From: Bog-756 sp963730685
GTDB lineage: Bacteria > Actinomycetota > Acidimicrobiia > Acidimicrobiales > RAAP-2
Length of the DNA stretch: 64,000 bases
Reading direction: 5' to 3'
Assembly (NCBI GenBank): GCA_963730685.1
Contig: CAVSSP010000004.1
Coordinates: 992,001-1,056,000 of the forward strand
Positions 25,403 to 33,313 of this stretch are shown here, piece after piece. The notes under the pieces were generated by a model. That model saw only the letters and a list, made by a program, of their open reading frames with translations. It ran no database searches and was not told the origin of the DNA. A program made the position numbers and the translations under genes. Positions within the stretch are counted from its first letter, which is position 1; each line of letters opens with the position of its first letter.

Positions 25403-26659
25403 GTGCAACCCAGCTCACCATCACCGATGATCGACCTCGGCCTCCGGGCCCGGGCCGCCGGCCGGCGGCTGGCCCGGGCCTCTTCGGCCGCCCGCGACGA
25501 GGCCATCGGGTGGGCGGCCGATCTCTTGGACCAACACGTCGACGAGATCCTGGCGGCCAACGCCTCCGACGTGGCGCGGGCGGAGTCGTCAGGGGCGGTG
25601 GACGCCGTCCTCGACCGACTGCGGCTCGACCGGGCCCGGGTGGCCTCGATGGCCGGCGGGCTCCGCAAGGTGGCCGCGCTGTCCGATCCGGTCGGCGAGG
25701 TGGTCGACGGCTGGGTCCGACCCAACGGCCTGCGGGTGCAGCGTGTGCGGGTCCCGCTCGGTGTGATCGGGATCATCTACGAGAACCGGCCGAATGTCAC
25801 GAGCGACGCGGCCGGGCTGTGTCTCAAGTCGGGGAACGCCGTCCTGTTGCGGGGGTCCTCGTCCGCCATCTCGTCCAACACCGTCATCGCCGCACTGCTG
25901 CGCGACGGGCTCGGCAAATCCGGCCTCCCCGCCGATGCCATCGGGCTGGTGGAGGACACCAGCCGGGCCTCCGCGGTCGAGTTCATGCAGCTCGAGGGCA
26001 TCGTCGACTGCCTGATCCCCCGTGGCGGCCCGTCCCTTCTGGCATCGGTGCGCCAGCACGCCACCGTCCCCTACGTACTCGACGGCGCGGGAAACTGCCA
26101 CGTCTACGTGGACCGGGCCGCCGATCTGTCCATGGCCGAGTCCATCGTGGTCAACGCCAAGACCAGCCGGCCCGGCGTGTGCAACAGCGCCGAGACCGTG
26201 CTCGTCCACCGGGACGTGGCGGCATCGTTCCTGCCCCGGATGGCCCGGGCCATGCCCGAGGTCACCCTGCTCGGCGACGATGCCACACGAGCCGTGCTCC
26301 CCGACGCCGCGGTCGCCACCGACGAGGACTTCGCCGCCGAGTTTCTGGGGCTGACGCTGGCCGTGGCGGTGGTGGACGACCTCGGCGCCGCCATCGACCA
26401 CATCGCCCGCTTCACCTCAGGCCACTCCGAGGCCATCGTGACCGGGGACCTGGCTGCCGCCGACCGTTTCACCGCCGAGGTGGACGCGGCGGCGGTGCTG
26501 GTCAATGCCTCGACCCGTTTCATCGACGGGGAGGAGCTCGGGCTCGGTGCGGAGATCGGCATCTCGACCCAGAAGCTCCACGCCCGCGGCCCCATGGGGA
26601 TCCGTGAGCTGACCTCGCTCAAGTACGTGGTGTCCGGTGACGGCCAGGTGCGGTCATGA
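25403..26659 (+). CDS. proA: gamma-glutamyl phosphate reductase
   Basis: A 418-residue aldehyde dehydrogenase-superfamily enzyme. It has the GVIGIIYENRPNV motif, the catalytic Cys260 in RPGVCNSAET and the C-terminal GISTQKLHARGPMG. It reduces glutamyl-5-phosphate to the semialdehyde for proline synthesis, directly after proB. GTG 25403 is favoured because it lies six bases after a -10 hexamer. The start also sits after the duplicated proB tail. Confidence 0.95.
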   Translation: MQPSSPSPMIDLGLRARAAGRRLARASSAARDEAIGWAADLLDQHVDEILAANASDVARAESSGAVDAVLDRLRLDRARVASMAGGLRKVAALSDPVGEVVDGWVRPNGLRVQRVRVPLGVIGIIYENRPNVTSDAAGLCLKSGNAVLLRGSSSAISSNTVIAALLRDGLGKSGLPADAIGLVEDTSRASAVEFMQLEGIVDCLIPRGGPSLLASVRQHATVPYVLDGAGNCHVYVDRAADLSMAESIVVNAKTSRPGVCNSAETVLVHRDVAASFLPRMARAMPEVTLLGDDATRAVLPDAAVATDEDFAAEFLGLTLAVAVVDDLGAAIDHIARFTSGHSEAIVTGDLAAADRFTAEVDAAAVLVNASTRFIDGEELGLGAEIGISTQKLHARGPMGIRELTSLKYVVSGDGQVRS

Positions 26660-27609
26660 CCGGGGTGGCCGACCCGACCGACCCGGCCGGCACACTCCGG
26701 GCCTCGGACGACATCACCTCGGGCTTCCCCGAGGCCGGGGCGCCCCGGTTCGAGTCCATCGACGCCGTCCGCGACGGCCTGGCCGGTGTGAGCTACCTCG
26801 CCGACGACGGGATCGCCGGGGTGGTGTTCCTCGCCGACCGTCTGGCCAAGCCGGTCCTGGTGGAGGGTCCGGCCGGCACGGGCAAGACCGAACTGGCCAA
26901 GTCGGTGGCCCGCCTCACCGGCAGCCGGCTCATCCGGCTCCAGTGCTACGAGGGCCTCGACGAGTCCAAGGCCCTCTACGAGTGGAACTACAAGAAGCAG
27001 CTGCTCCGGATCCAGGCCGACTCGGGCCAGTCGTGGCAGCAGCTCGAAGAGGACATCTTCTCCGAGGAGTTCTTGTTGACCAGACCGCTGCTCGAGGCCA
27101 TCCGGTCGCCGGAGCCGGTGGTGCTCCTGGTCGACGAGGTCGACCGCCTGGAGCTGGAGACCGAGGCGCTGCTCTTGGAGATCCTCTCCGAGTACCAGGT
27201 CTCCATCCCGGAACTGGGGACGGTGCGGGCCACCCAGATCCCGCTGGTCTTCCTCACCTCCAACAACACCAGGGAGCTGTCCGAGGCCCTCAAACGCCGA
27301 TGCCTCTACCTGCACATCGACTACCCGCAGCTGGAGCGCGAGCGGGCCATCATCGAGACGCGGGTGCCCGGCATCAGCCAGGCGCTCGCCGACCAAGTGG
27401 CGCGGATCGTCCGCTCCCTCCGCAGCCTCGACCTGAAGAAGGACCCCTCGGTCTCCGAGACCCTCGACTGGGCCCGGACGTTGGTGGTGCTGGGAGTGGA
27501 GTCGATCGATGTCGACCAGGCCCGTGACACCCTCCACATCCTCCTCAAGTACCAGACCGACATCGAGCGGGCCTCCAAGGAGCTGGCCTCGGTGAAGAAC
27601 CCGGACTAG
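26656..27609 (+). CDS. MoxR-family AAA+ ATPase
   Basis: A 317-residue protein. Walker A is GPAGTGKT (71-78), Walker B is VVLLVDEVDR, and sensor 1 is FLTSNNTREL. MoxR ATPases work with VWA-domain proteins to mature or load metal cofactors into enzymes; the relatives CoxD/CoxE serve CO dehydrogenase. The ATG overlaps the proA stop (ATGA), and a VWA gene follows after eight bases, so the two probably form a unit. No target enzyme is encoded nearby. Confidence 0.92.
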   Translation: MTGVADPTDPAGTLRASDDITSGFPEAGAPRFESIDAVRDGLAGVSYLADDGIAGVVFLADRLAKPVLVEGPAGTGKTELAKSVARLTGSRLIRLQCYEGLDESKALYEWNYKKQLLRIQADSGQSWQQLEEDIFSEEFLLTRPLLEAIRSPEPVVLLVDEVDRLELETEALLLEILSEYQVSIPELGTVRATQIPLVFLTSNNTRELSEALKRRCLYLHIDYPQLERERAIIETRVPGISQALADQVARIVRSLRSLDLKKDPSVSETLDWARTLVVLGVESIDVDQARDTLHILLKYQTDIERASKELASVKNPD

Positions 27610-27617
27610 GTCCGGCC

Positions 27618-29105
27618 GTGCTCGACCTCCTGACCGGCTTCGTGGCCGAGTTGCGCGCCGCCGGCATCCCCGTCTCGCTGACCGAGCACCTCGACGCCGC
27701 CGAGGCCCTCCGCCACGTGCCCCTGGACGACCGGGAGGCCATCAAGTACACGTTGGGTGCCAGCCTGGTGAAGTCCAGCTCCCACTGGCGTGCCTACGAG
27801 ACCGCCTTCGAGATCTACTTCTCGCTCCGAGGACCCGAGTACGAGATCAGCGAGGACAGGGACGGCGCCGGCACCGCCGATCCGGACGATCCGGACGGGG
27901 CGGCCCGCCTGGCCGGCCAGGGCGACGGACGGGGCCAGGGGAAGGGGGGTGGCAGCGGCAGCGGCGAGGGAATGACCGCCGAGGAGCTGGCCGACCTGCT
28001 CTACAACGCCCTGCTCGGGGCCAACCAGGCCATGGTGGCAGCGGTGGCGCGCCAGGCCGTGTCCCGGTATGCCGGCATGGAGGCGGGCCGTCCGGTGGGT
28101 GGGACCTACTACCTGTACCGGACCCTGCGGAACCTCGATCTCGACCGCGTCCTCGAGAGGCTGGTGGCCGAGGCCCGGACCGGGGCGCCCGCCCAGGACG
28201 ATCCGGGGTCGCCCCCGGTCCCCCTGACCGGTCTCGAGGAACGTCTCCTCCGGGACGAGTACCAGGTCCGGATCGACCAGCTCCGACACGAGATCGAGAA
28301 CGAGATCCGCCGGCGCCTGGTGGCCGACCGGGGAAGCGAGGCGTTGGCACGGTCGCTGCGCAAGCCACTGCCCGAGGACATCGACGTCATGCACGCCACC
28401 CGGGAGGAGCTGGTGGCCCTGCGGAAGTCCCTCCAGCCGCTGTCGAGGAAGCTGGCCGTCCGGCTGGCCCGCAAGCGGCGCCACGGCCGCAAGGGCCCCC
28501 TCGACTTCCGTTCCACGGTCCGCCACTCCCTGTCGACCGGCGGGGTGCCGGTCGAGCCCCAGTTCCGCTACCCGCGCCCGTCCAAGCCGGAGATCGTCGT
28601 GATCGCCGACATCTCGGGGTCGGTCGCCTCCTTCGCCCGGTTCACGCTCCACCTGGTGCACGCCATCAGCTCGCAGTTCTCCAAGGTCCGCAGCTTCGTG
28701 TTCATCGACGGGATCGACGAGGTCAGCCGGTTCTTCGACGGGGTCGATGATCCGGCCGAAGCGGTGCACCGCATCAACACCGAGGCCGACGTCATCTGGG
28801 TGGACGGCCACTCCGACTACGGGCACGCCTTCACCGTGTTCTGGGAGCGCTGGGGGGAGGAGATCACCCCCCGGTCCAGCGTGCTCCTGCTGGGCGACGC
28901 CCGGAACAACTACCACGCCTCCCAGGCCTGGGTGGTCAAGGAGCTCCGGGCCCGGGCCCGCCACGTCTACTGGCTGAACCCGGAGCCTCGTGCCTACTGG
29001 GACTCGGGGGACTCGATCGTCGGCGAGTACGCCGTCCACTGCGACGATGTGGTCGAATGCCGGACGCTCCGCCAGCTCGAGCGGTTCGTGGGGGACCTGG
29101 CATGA
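27618..29105 (+). CDS. VWA domain protein, CoxE-like partner of the MoxR ATPase
   Basis: A 495-residue cytoplasmic protein. The N-terminal half (SLTEHLDAAEALRHV...) is helical. Around residues 75-115 lies a Gly/Asp/Ser-rich low-complexity stretch. The C-terminal VWA domain carries a MIDAS motif DISGS beginning at Asp331, with later GDARNNY and WLNPEPRAYWDSGDS typical of CoxE. It should bind a metal ion and act with the upstream MoxR protein. It starts with GTG and has no clear Shine-Dalgarno sequence; coupling to the upstream gene is likely. Confidence 0.9.
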   Translation: MLDLLTGFVAELRAAGIPVSLTEHLDAAEALRHVPLDDREAIKYTLGASLVKSSSHWRAYETAFEIYFSLRGPEYEISEDRDGAGTADPDDPDGAARLAGQGDGRGQGKGGGSGSGEGMTAEELADLLYNALLGANQAMVAAVARQAVSRYAGMEAGRPVGGTYYLYRTLRNLDLDRVLERLVAEARTGAPAQDDPGSPPVPLTGLEERLLRDEYQVRIDQLRHEIENEIRRRLVADRGSEALARSLRKPLPEDIDVMHATREELVALRKSLQPLSRKLAVRLARKRRHGRKGPLDFRSTVRHSLSTGGVPVEPQFRYPRPSKPEIVVIADISGSVASFARFTLHLVHAISSQFSKVRSFVFIDGIDEVSRFFDGVDDPAEAVHRINTEADVIWVDGHSDYGHAFTVFWERWGEEITPRSSVLLLGDARNNYHASQAWVVKELRARARHVYWLNPEPRAYWDSGDSIVGEYAVHCDDVVECRTLRQLERFVGDLA

Positions 29106-29938
29106 GCAGCGGTCCCGGCGGTTTCGACGGGCTGGCCGGTGCGGGTTCGGGGTCGCCGACGGCGCCGGGTGCCACCGGGGCCCGAGCCCCCTCGTCGCCA
29201 CCGGCCGGGATACGCACCGTGTCGGGCAGGCCGGACGGTGCCACCCGGCTCGTGCTCATCCGCCACGGTGAGGCGGTCTGCAACGTGTCCGGAGTCTGCG
29301 GTGGCCTCACCGGGTGCCGTGGTTTGACCGAGCTCGGGCGGCGCCAGGTGACGGCGCTGCGCCAGCGCCTGTGGGCGAGCGGCGAGCTGGCTGGTGCCGA
29401 TGCCCTTTACGCCAGCGAGCTGCCCCGGGCCATCGAGACCGCCGGACTGGTCGCACCGGCCCTGGGCGCGGTGGGCGCCACCGTCGGTCCGGCACCGGCC
29501 CCCGAGATCGTCACCGAGTGTGGGCTCTGTGAGCTCCACCCCGGGGATGCCGACGGCCTGACCTGGGACGAGTTCACCCAGAAGTTCGGCACGCTGGACT
29601 GGGACACCGATCCGGACCAGCCCATCGCCCCCGGTGGGGAGAGCTGGACCGGGTTCGTCAACCGCGTCGACGCCATGTTGGACACCCTGGTCGCCAGGCA
29701 CCCCGATCAGCTCGTGGTGGTGGCGTGCCACGCGGGGGTCATCGAGGCCTCCCTGCTGGCCAAGGTCCCGGTGGCGGGGGGCCTGACCGGTGCCCGACTG
29801 CAGCTGCGGACCCAGCACTCGTCGATGACCAGTTGGGAGGTCGACGCCGGACGGTGGCGCCTGCTCGGGTTCAACGATGCCGCCCACCTGACAGCCGGCT
29901 TCGGTGCCGACCTCGGGCCCTCCCCTCAGCAGGCGTAG
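29102..29938 (+). CDS. histidine phosphatase family protein (phosphoglycerate mutase-like)
   Basis: A 278-residue protein with a 50-residue Gly/Pro/Ala-rich N-terminus, then the RHGE motif (54-57, catalytic His55). ASELPRAIETA and the second catalytic His in VVACHAGVIEAS complete the fold. Substrate cannot be told from sequence; family members act on sugar phosphates, nucleotides or cobalamin precursors. The ATG overlaps the stop of the VWA gene (ATGA), making a three-gene unit. Its 3' end overlaps the end of the convergent repeat-protein gene by 13 bases. Confidence 0.9.
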   Translation: MSSGPGGFDGLAGAGSGSPTAPGATGARAPSSPPAGIRTVSGRPDGATRLVLIRHGEAVCNVSGVCGGLTGCRGLTELGRRQVTALRQRLWASGELAGADALYASELPRAIETAGLVAPALGAVGATVGPAPAPEIVTECGLCELHPGDADGLTWDEFTQKFGTLDWDTDPDQPIAPGGESWTGFVNRVDAMLDTLVARHPDQLVVVACHAGVIEASLLAKVPVAGGLTGARLQLRTQHSSMTSWEVDAGRWRLLGFNDAAHLTAGFGADLGPSPQQA

Positions 29939-31572
29939 TCGTCGTCGTAGGTGGTGTTCATCCCGCCGAACGAGGTGGGCACGCTCGGTGAGCTGTACTG
30001 CACGATCTGGACCGGGCCCTTGGGCAGGTTGGACGAGGAGAACTGGGTGCGCACCCCGGTGCAGGTGGTCGCCGGATTGAGCCCCCACGAGGCCGCCCAG
30101 TAGGGGACCTCGGGCGCGTACGAGGCCCCGACGATGGCGTTCCAGTCGCCCGGGCTGGCATAGATGCCGACACTGTTGAGGCCCACCGAGTGCAGACCGT
30201 CGATGGCGCCCTGGACCAGGGCGGCGTTGGCCGGCAGGTCGGTGGACCACGCGGAAGGATTCTCCACGTCGAGCCACCATGCCACCGAGGTGTTCACGCC
30301 GGCTGCCTGGGCCTCCGTGAAGGCGGCCACGGCGGCATTGAATCCGTAGTTGCACGCTTGGGGGGAGGCGACATAGGGGCCGGAGCTCGAGTTGCAGGCG
30401 GGCTCGCCACCGGTGGCCGACGTGCCGTCGGTCAAGTAGATGTAGAGATTCAGCCCGCCGCCCGCCCACTTCGCCTCCGAGGCCAGCTCGGGGTTGACGG
30501 CGCCCACGGAGGCGCCGGCAACCTGGACGATCCCGATGGTGTGGGGCGCGGGCGGGTAGTTGTTGGCCTGGTAGGTCGAGATGTCGTATCCGTAGCTCCC
30601 CGACGGGTACGCCGACCCGGTGAACGACCCTGAGCCGGTGGCCTCGGCCATGCCCACGACCGGTTTGGTGATCACCTGGGGCGCCGACCCCCAGTAGGTG
30701 GCGTCCCCATAGGCGGTCACCGCCCCGTTGCTGTTGGTGAACCAGTACCCGCCGCCATCGGCGGTGGCGGCGATGGCGGCGATGGGGTGGCTCTGGGGCA
30801 CGCTGCCGAGGGATCCGTAGAACGGGGAGCCGAAGGCGAACACCCCGCCGTCGGACGCGGTGAACCAGTAGCCACCGTTCGGGTTGGCCGTCATGCCCAC
30901 GATCGGCTTGTTGAGGCGGAGGCTGCCGGTCGACCCGAAGAAGTTGGCGTCACCGAACGAGAAGATGCCGCCGTCCGAGGCCACCAGCCAGTACCCGCGG
31001 CCGTCGGGTGTGGCCGCCATCCCGACGATGGGCTGGTTGAGCGCCCTCCCGCCCATGGATCCGTAGAAAGGAGCGTCGCCGAATGCGAACACGCCGCCGT
31101 CCGAAGCCACCAACCAGTACCCGCCCCCGTCCAGCGTGGCCGCCATTCCCACGACCGGCTTGTTGAGGTGCGCCGCTCCCGTGGAGCCGTGGAAGCCGGC
31201 GTCGCCGAAGGCGAACACGCCGCCGTCCGAAGCCACCAGCCAGTACCCGTGGCTGGTCGGGGTACCGGCCATCCCGACCACCGGCTTGTTGAGGTGGGTG
31301 CCTCCGGTCGACCCGTAGAAGCCGGCGCCGCCGAAGGCGAAGACGCCGCCGTCCGAGGCCACCAGCCAGTAGGCGGAGCTGCCGGTGGTGGCCGCGGTCG
31401 CCCGGGGGGTGACCGCACCGCCGGCCTTCGGTGCCAGGGCGACCGATCCGGTGACGGTGGCCGCGATCAGTGCCACGGCGAGCGCCCCCACGACGGCGCG
31501 GAACCTGGTGGTGACCGGTGCCGCTCCGGTGGGGCGGTCGTGGGCAGCACGGGAGACAGGCGCATTCGACAT
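29926..31572 (-). CDS. secreted protein: six YWLVASDGG repeats plus a GH25/DUF1906-like domain
   Basis: A 548-residue protein with an N-terminal hydrophobic segment (FRAVVGALAVALIAATVTGSVA) that looks like a signal peptide. Six repeats of about 41 residues follow, each with YW(L/F)xASDGGxFxFG near the start and LNKPxVGMAATPDGGG near the end. These could be blades of a beta-propeller. The C-terminal 200 residues begin YGYDISTYQ and contain WWLDVENPSAW and GIYASPGDW, resembling GH25/DUF1906 glycan-hydrolase-like domains. Such repeats recur in Acidimicrobiia. Cell-wall binding or hydrolysis is inferred, not shown. ATG 31590 is an alternative start. Confidence 0.85.
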   Translation of the reverse strand: MSNAPVSRAAHDRPTGAAPVTTRFRAVVGALAVALIAATVTGSVALAPKAGGAVTPRATAATTGSSAYWLVASDGGVFAFGGAGFYGSTGGTHLNKPVVGMAGTPTSHGYWLVASDGGVFAFGDAGFHGSTGAAHLNKPVVGMAATLDGGGYWLVASDGGVFAFGDAPFYGSMGGRALNQPIVGMAATPDGRGYWLVASDGGIFSFGDANFFGSTGSLRLNKPIVGMTANPNGGYWFTASDGGVFAFGSPFYGSLGSVPQSHPIAAIAATADGGGYWFTNSNGAVTAYGDATYWGSAPQVITKPVVGMAEATGSGSFTGSAYPSGSYGYDISTYQANNYPPAPHTIGIVQVAGASVGAVNPELASEAKWAGGGLNLYIYLTDGTSATGGEPACNSSSGPYVASPQACNYGFNAAVAAFTEAQAAGVNTSVAWWLDVENPSAWSTDLPANAALVQGAIDGLHSVGLNSVGIYASPGDWNAIVGASYAPEVPYWAASWGLNPATTCTGVRTQFSSSNLPKGPVQIVQYSSPSVPTSFGGMNTTYDDDYAC

Positions 31573-31574
31573 GG

Positions 31575-31739
31575 TCAGGGATATCTCCATCCGGTAGCAA
31601 GAGGCATGGACCCCCAGGATGAACGCACTGGCGAGCCGCCACTGTCCCCCTCGATGGACAGGGCCTGGGTTTGGACCAGTCTGGTTGCTCGGGGGCATCG
31701 GGTCAATGACCCCCCGGGGTCGGGCTGTGTCCCGGCCAT
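31575..31739 (-). CDS. 54-residue upstream ORF before the repeat protein
   Basis: An ATG at 31737-31739 has GGAG six bases upstream. It opens a 54-codon frame whose TGA ends two bases before the ATG of the repeat-protein gene. The composition (MAGTQPDPGGS...) is unremarkable and no family is recognised. The close junction suggests a coupled leader, but it could be chance reading through the untranslated leader. Confidence 0.35.
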   Translation of the reverse strand: MAGTQPDPGGSLTRCPRATRLVQTQALSIEGDSGGSPVRSSWGSMPLATGWRYP

Positions 31740-31767
31740 GGGGTTCTCCAATCTGCCTACCAAGGGA

Positions 31768-31773
31768 ATGTTA
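31768..31773 (-). promoter_or_regulatory. -10 TAACAT upstream of the repeat protein
   Basis: TAACAT on the minus strand lies in a conspicuously A/T-rich patch. The same hexamer is used before ispG. Transcription would start near 31761 and give an untranslated leader of about 190 bases. Confidence 0.4.
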
Positions 31774-31804
31774 TTTGGAGAAACAGACCGCCGACGCTCC
31801 CACT

Positions 31805-31888
31805 GGAGCACCCGTCCGGACTCGGAGCACCCGTCCGGACTCGGAGCATCCGGCCCGGACTCGGAGCACCCCGTCCGGACTCGGAGCA
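31805..31888. repeat. five-copy short tandem repeat, period 19-20 bases
   Basis: GGAGCA recurs at 31805, 31824, 31843, 31863 and 31883, with (G/C)(T/C)CCGGACTC between the copies. Each inner unit contains a CCGGAC core with the palindrome TCCGGA or a one-base variant. There are no spacers, so this is not a CRISPR array. Confidence 0.8.
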
Positions 31889-31917
31889 TCCGGCCCGGTC
31901 GGGAGGAGCCAACGCGG

Positions 31918-33276
31918 TCAGGCGCGGAGCAGCTCTGCCACCCCGAAGGCCAGATCGAGTGCCTGGCGCGCATTCAAGCGAGGGTCGCAGGTGGTGGTGT
32001 ACCGCTGATGGAGCTGGCCCTCGACGATGTCCTCAACACCACCGAGGCATTCGGTGACGTCGTCACCGGTCAGCTCCACATGGACCCCACCGGGCCAGGT
32101 GCCCTCGGAAAGATGCGCCCGGAAGAAGCCCTTGAGCTCGCCGATGATGTCGTCGAACCTCCGGGTCTTCTGGCCCCCCTCGGCAGTGAAGGTATTGCCG
32201 TGCATGGGGTCGCAGACCCACACCACCGGGTGGCCCTCGTCCCGCACGGCCCGCAGGAGGGGGGGGAGCGACGAGTCGATGGCGTCGACGCCCATCCTGG
32301 TGATCAGGGTGAGCCGTCCGGGGACCCGGGCCGGGTTGAGCCGCTCGCACAGCCCGACGACGTCGTCGGGGCTGGCGGACGGGCCGATCTTCGAACCGAT
32401 CGGGTTGTTGATCCCCGAGAGGAACTCGCAGTGGGCGCCGTCGATCTGACGGGTGCGCTCACCGACCCAGAGCATGTGGGCCGAGCAGTCGTACCACTCC
32501 TCGGTCAACGAGTCGCGCCGGGTGAGGGCCTCCTCGTAGTCGAGGATGAGGGCCTCGTGGCTGGTCCAGAAGTCGACCTCGTGCAGGGAGTCCTCGGACG
32601 TGAGGTTGATGCCGCACGCGGCCATGAACCGCAGGGCCCGGTCGATGCCTTCGGCGATGTCCTCGAACCGCTGGCCCTCGGCCGAGGACGCCACGAACTG
32701 CTGATTCCAGGCGTGCACCTGGCTGAGGTCGGCGAATCCGCCCTTGGTGAAGGCCCGGAGGAGGTTCAACGTCGACACCGACTGCTGGTACGCGGTCACC
32801 AGCCGGCGCGGATCGGGGACCCGGGCCGCAGGGTCGGGCAGATCGTCGTTCACCATGTGGCCGCGGAACGACTCCAGCACCAGGTCGCCGACCTGCTCGG
32901 TCGGGGAGGACCGGGGCTTGGCGAACTGTCCGGCGATCCGGCCTACTTTGACCACGGGCACCCCTGAGCCGTACGTCAGCACGATGGCCATCTGCAGGAT
33001 CACCTTGAGCTTGTCGCGGATGGAGTCGGCGCTGAACTCCGAGAACGACTCGGCGCAGTCACCGGCCTGGAGCACGAAGGCGTGGCCCTCGGCGGCCTGG
33101 CCCAACGCCCGCGTGAGGTGCCGCGCCTCGCCGGCAAAGACCAGCGGCGGCAGTCCGGCCAACTGGGCGTGGGCCCGCTTGAGCTCGGCCTCGTCCGGCC
33201 AGTCCGGCTGCTGGGCGGCCGGCTTGGCCCGCCACGAATCGGGGGACCAGGTTGCAGGGGTCGGGGGTGGTGCCAC
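31918..33276 (-). CDS. aroF: class II 3-deoxy-7-phosphoheptulonate synthase (DAHP synthase)
   Basis: A 452-residue enzyme of the plant/actinobacterial type. It has QAGDCAESF (metal-binding Cys), VVKVGRIAGQFAKPRS, and the C-terminal CDPMHGNT with its metal-binding His. It condenses PEP and erythrose-4-phosphate to open the shikimate pathway. The GTG start lies six bases after a -10 hexamer, so it is probably leaderless and without Shine-Dalgarno control. It is divergent from the LLM oxidoreductase across only 37 bases. The symbol could equally be aroG or aroH. Confidence 0.95.
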   Translation of the reverse strand: MAPPPTPATWSPDSWRAKPAAQQPDWPDEAELKRAHAQLAGLPPLVFAGEARHLTRALGQAAEGHAFVLQAGDCAESFSEFSADSIRDKLKVILQMAIVLTYGSGVPVVKVGRIAGQFAKPRSSPTEQVGDLVLESFRGHMVNDDLPDPAARVPDPRRLVTAYQQSVSTLNLLRAFTKGGFADLSQVHAWNQQFVASSAEGQRFEDIAEGIDRALRFMAACGINLTSEDSLHEVDFWTSHEALILDYEEALTRRDSLTEEWYDCSAHMLWVGERTRQIDGAHCEFLSGINNPIGSKIGPSASPDDVVGLCERLNPARVPGRLTLITRMGVDAIDSSLPPLLRAVRDEGHPVVWVCDPMHGNTFTAEGGQKTRRFDDIIGELKGFFRAHLSEGTWPGGVHVELTGDDVTECLGGVEDIVEGQLHQRYTTTCDPRLNARQALDLAFGVAELLRA

Positions 33277-33282
33277 CCCACA

Positions 33283-33288
33283 AGCGTA
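33283..33288 (-). promoter_or_regulatory. -10 TACGCT for DAHP synthase, 6 bases from GTG
   Basis: On the minus strand TACGCT ends six bases before the GTG. It sits 13 bases from the opposing -10 of the LLM oxidoreductase gene. Confidence 0.6.
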
Positions 33289-33301
33289 AAGCCTCGGGAC
33301 C

Positions 33302-33307
33302 TAGGCT
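33302..33307 (+). promoter_or_regulatory. -10 TAGGCT for the LLM oxidoreductase, 6 bases from ATG
   Basis: TAGGCT ends six bases before ATG 33314. Its -35 position would overlap the -10 of the divergent DAHP synthase promoter. Confidence 0.6.
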
Positions 33308-33313
33308 CGGGTC

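Larger units (their letters stand above)
31573..31917. other. 345-base gap between DAHP synthase and the repeat-protein gene
   Basis: Read on the minus strand, this gap holds the end region of the DAHP synthase transcript, an array of short repeats (31805-31888), an A/T-rich promoter-like patch (31768-31783) and a possible 54-codon leader frame. Nothing on the plus strand looks coding. Confidence 0.6.

Noticed and set aside
31805..31888. CRISPR array
   Set aside because: Units are only 19-20 bases with no unique spacers, and there are no cas genes nearby.
30787..32967. 726-codon plus-strand frame across the repeat protein and DAHP synthase
   Set aside because: It mirrors the repeats of the secreted protein and has no independent motif; both minus-strand genes are certain.
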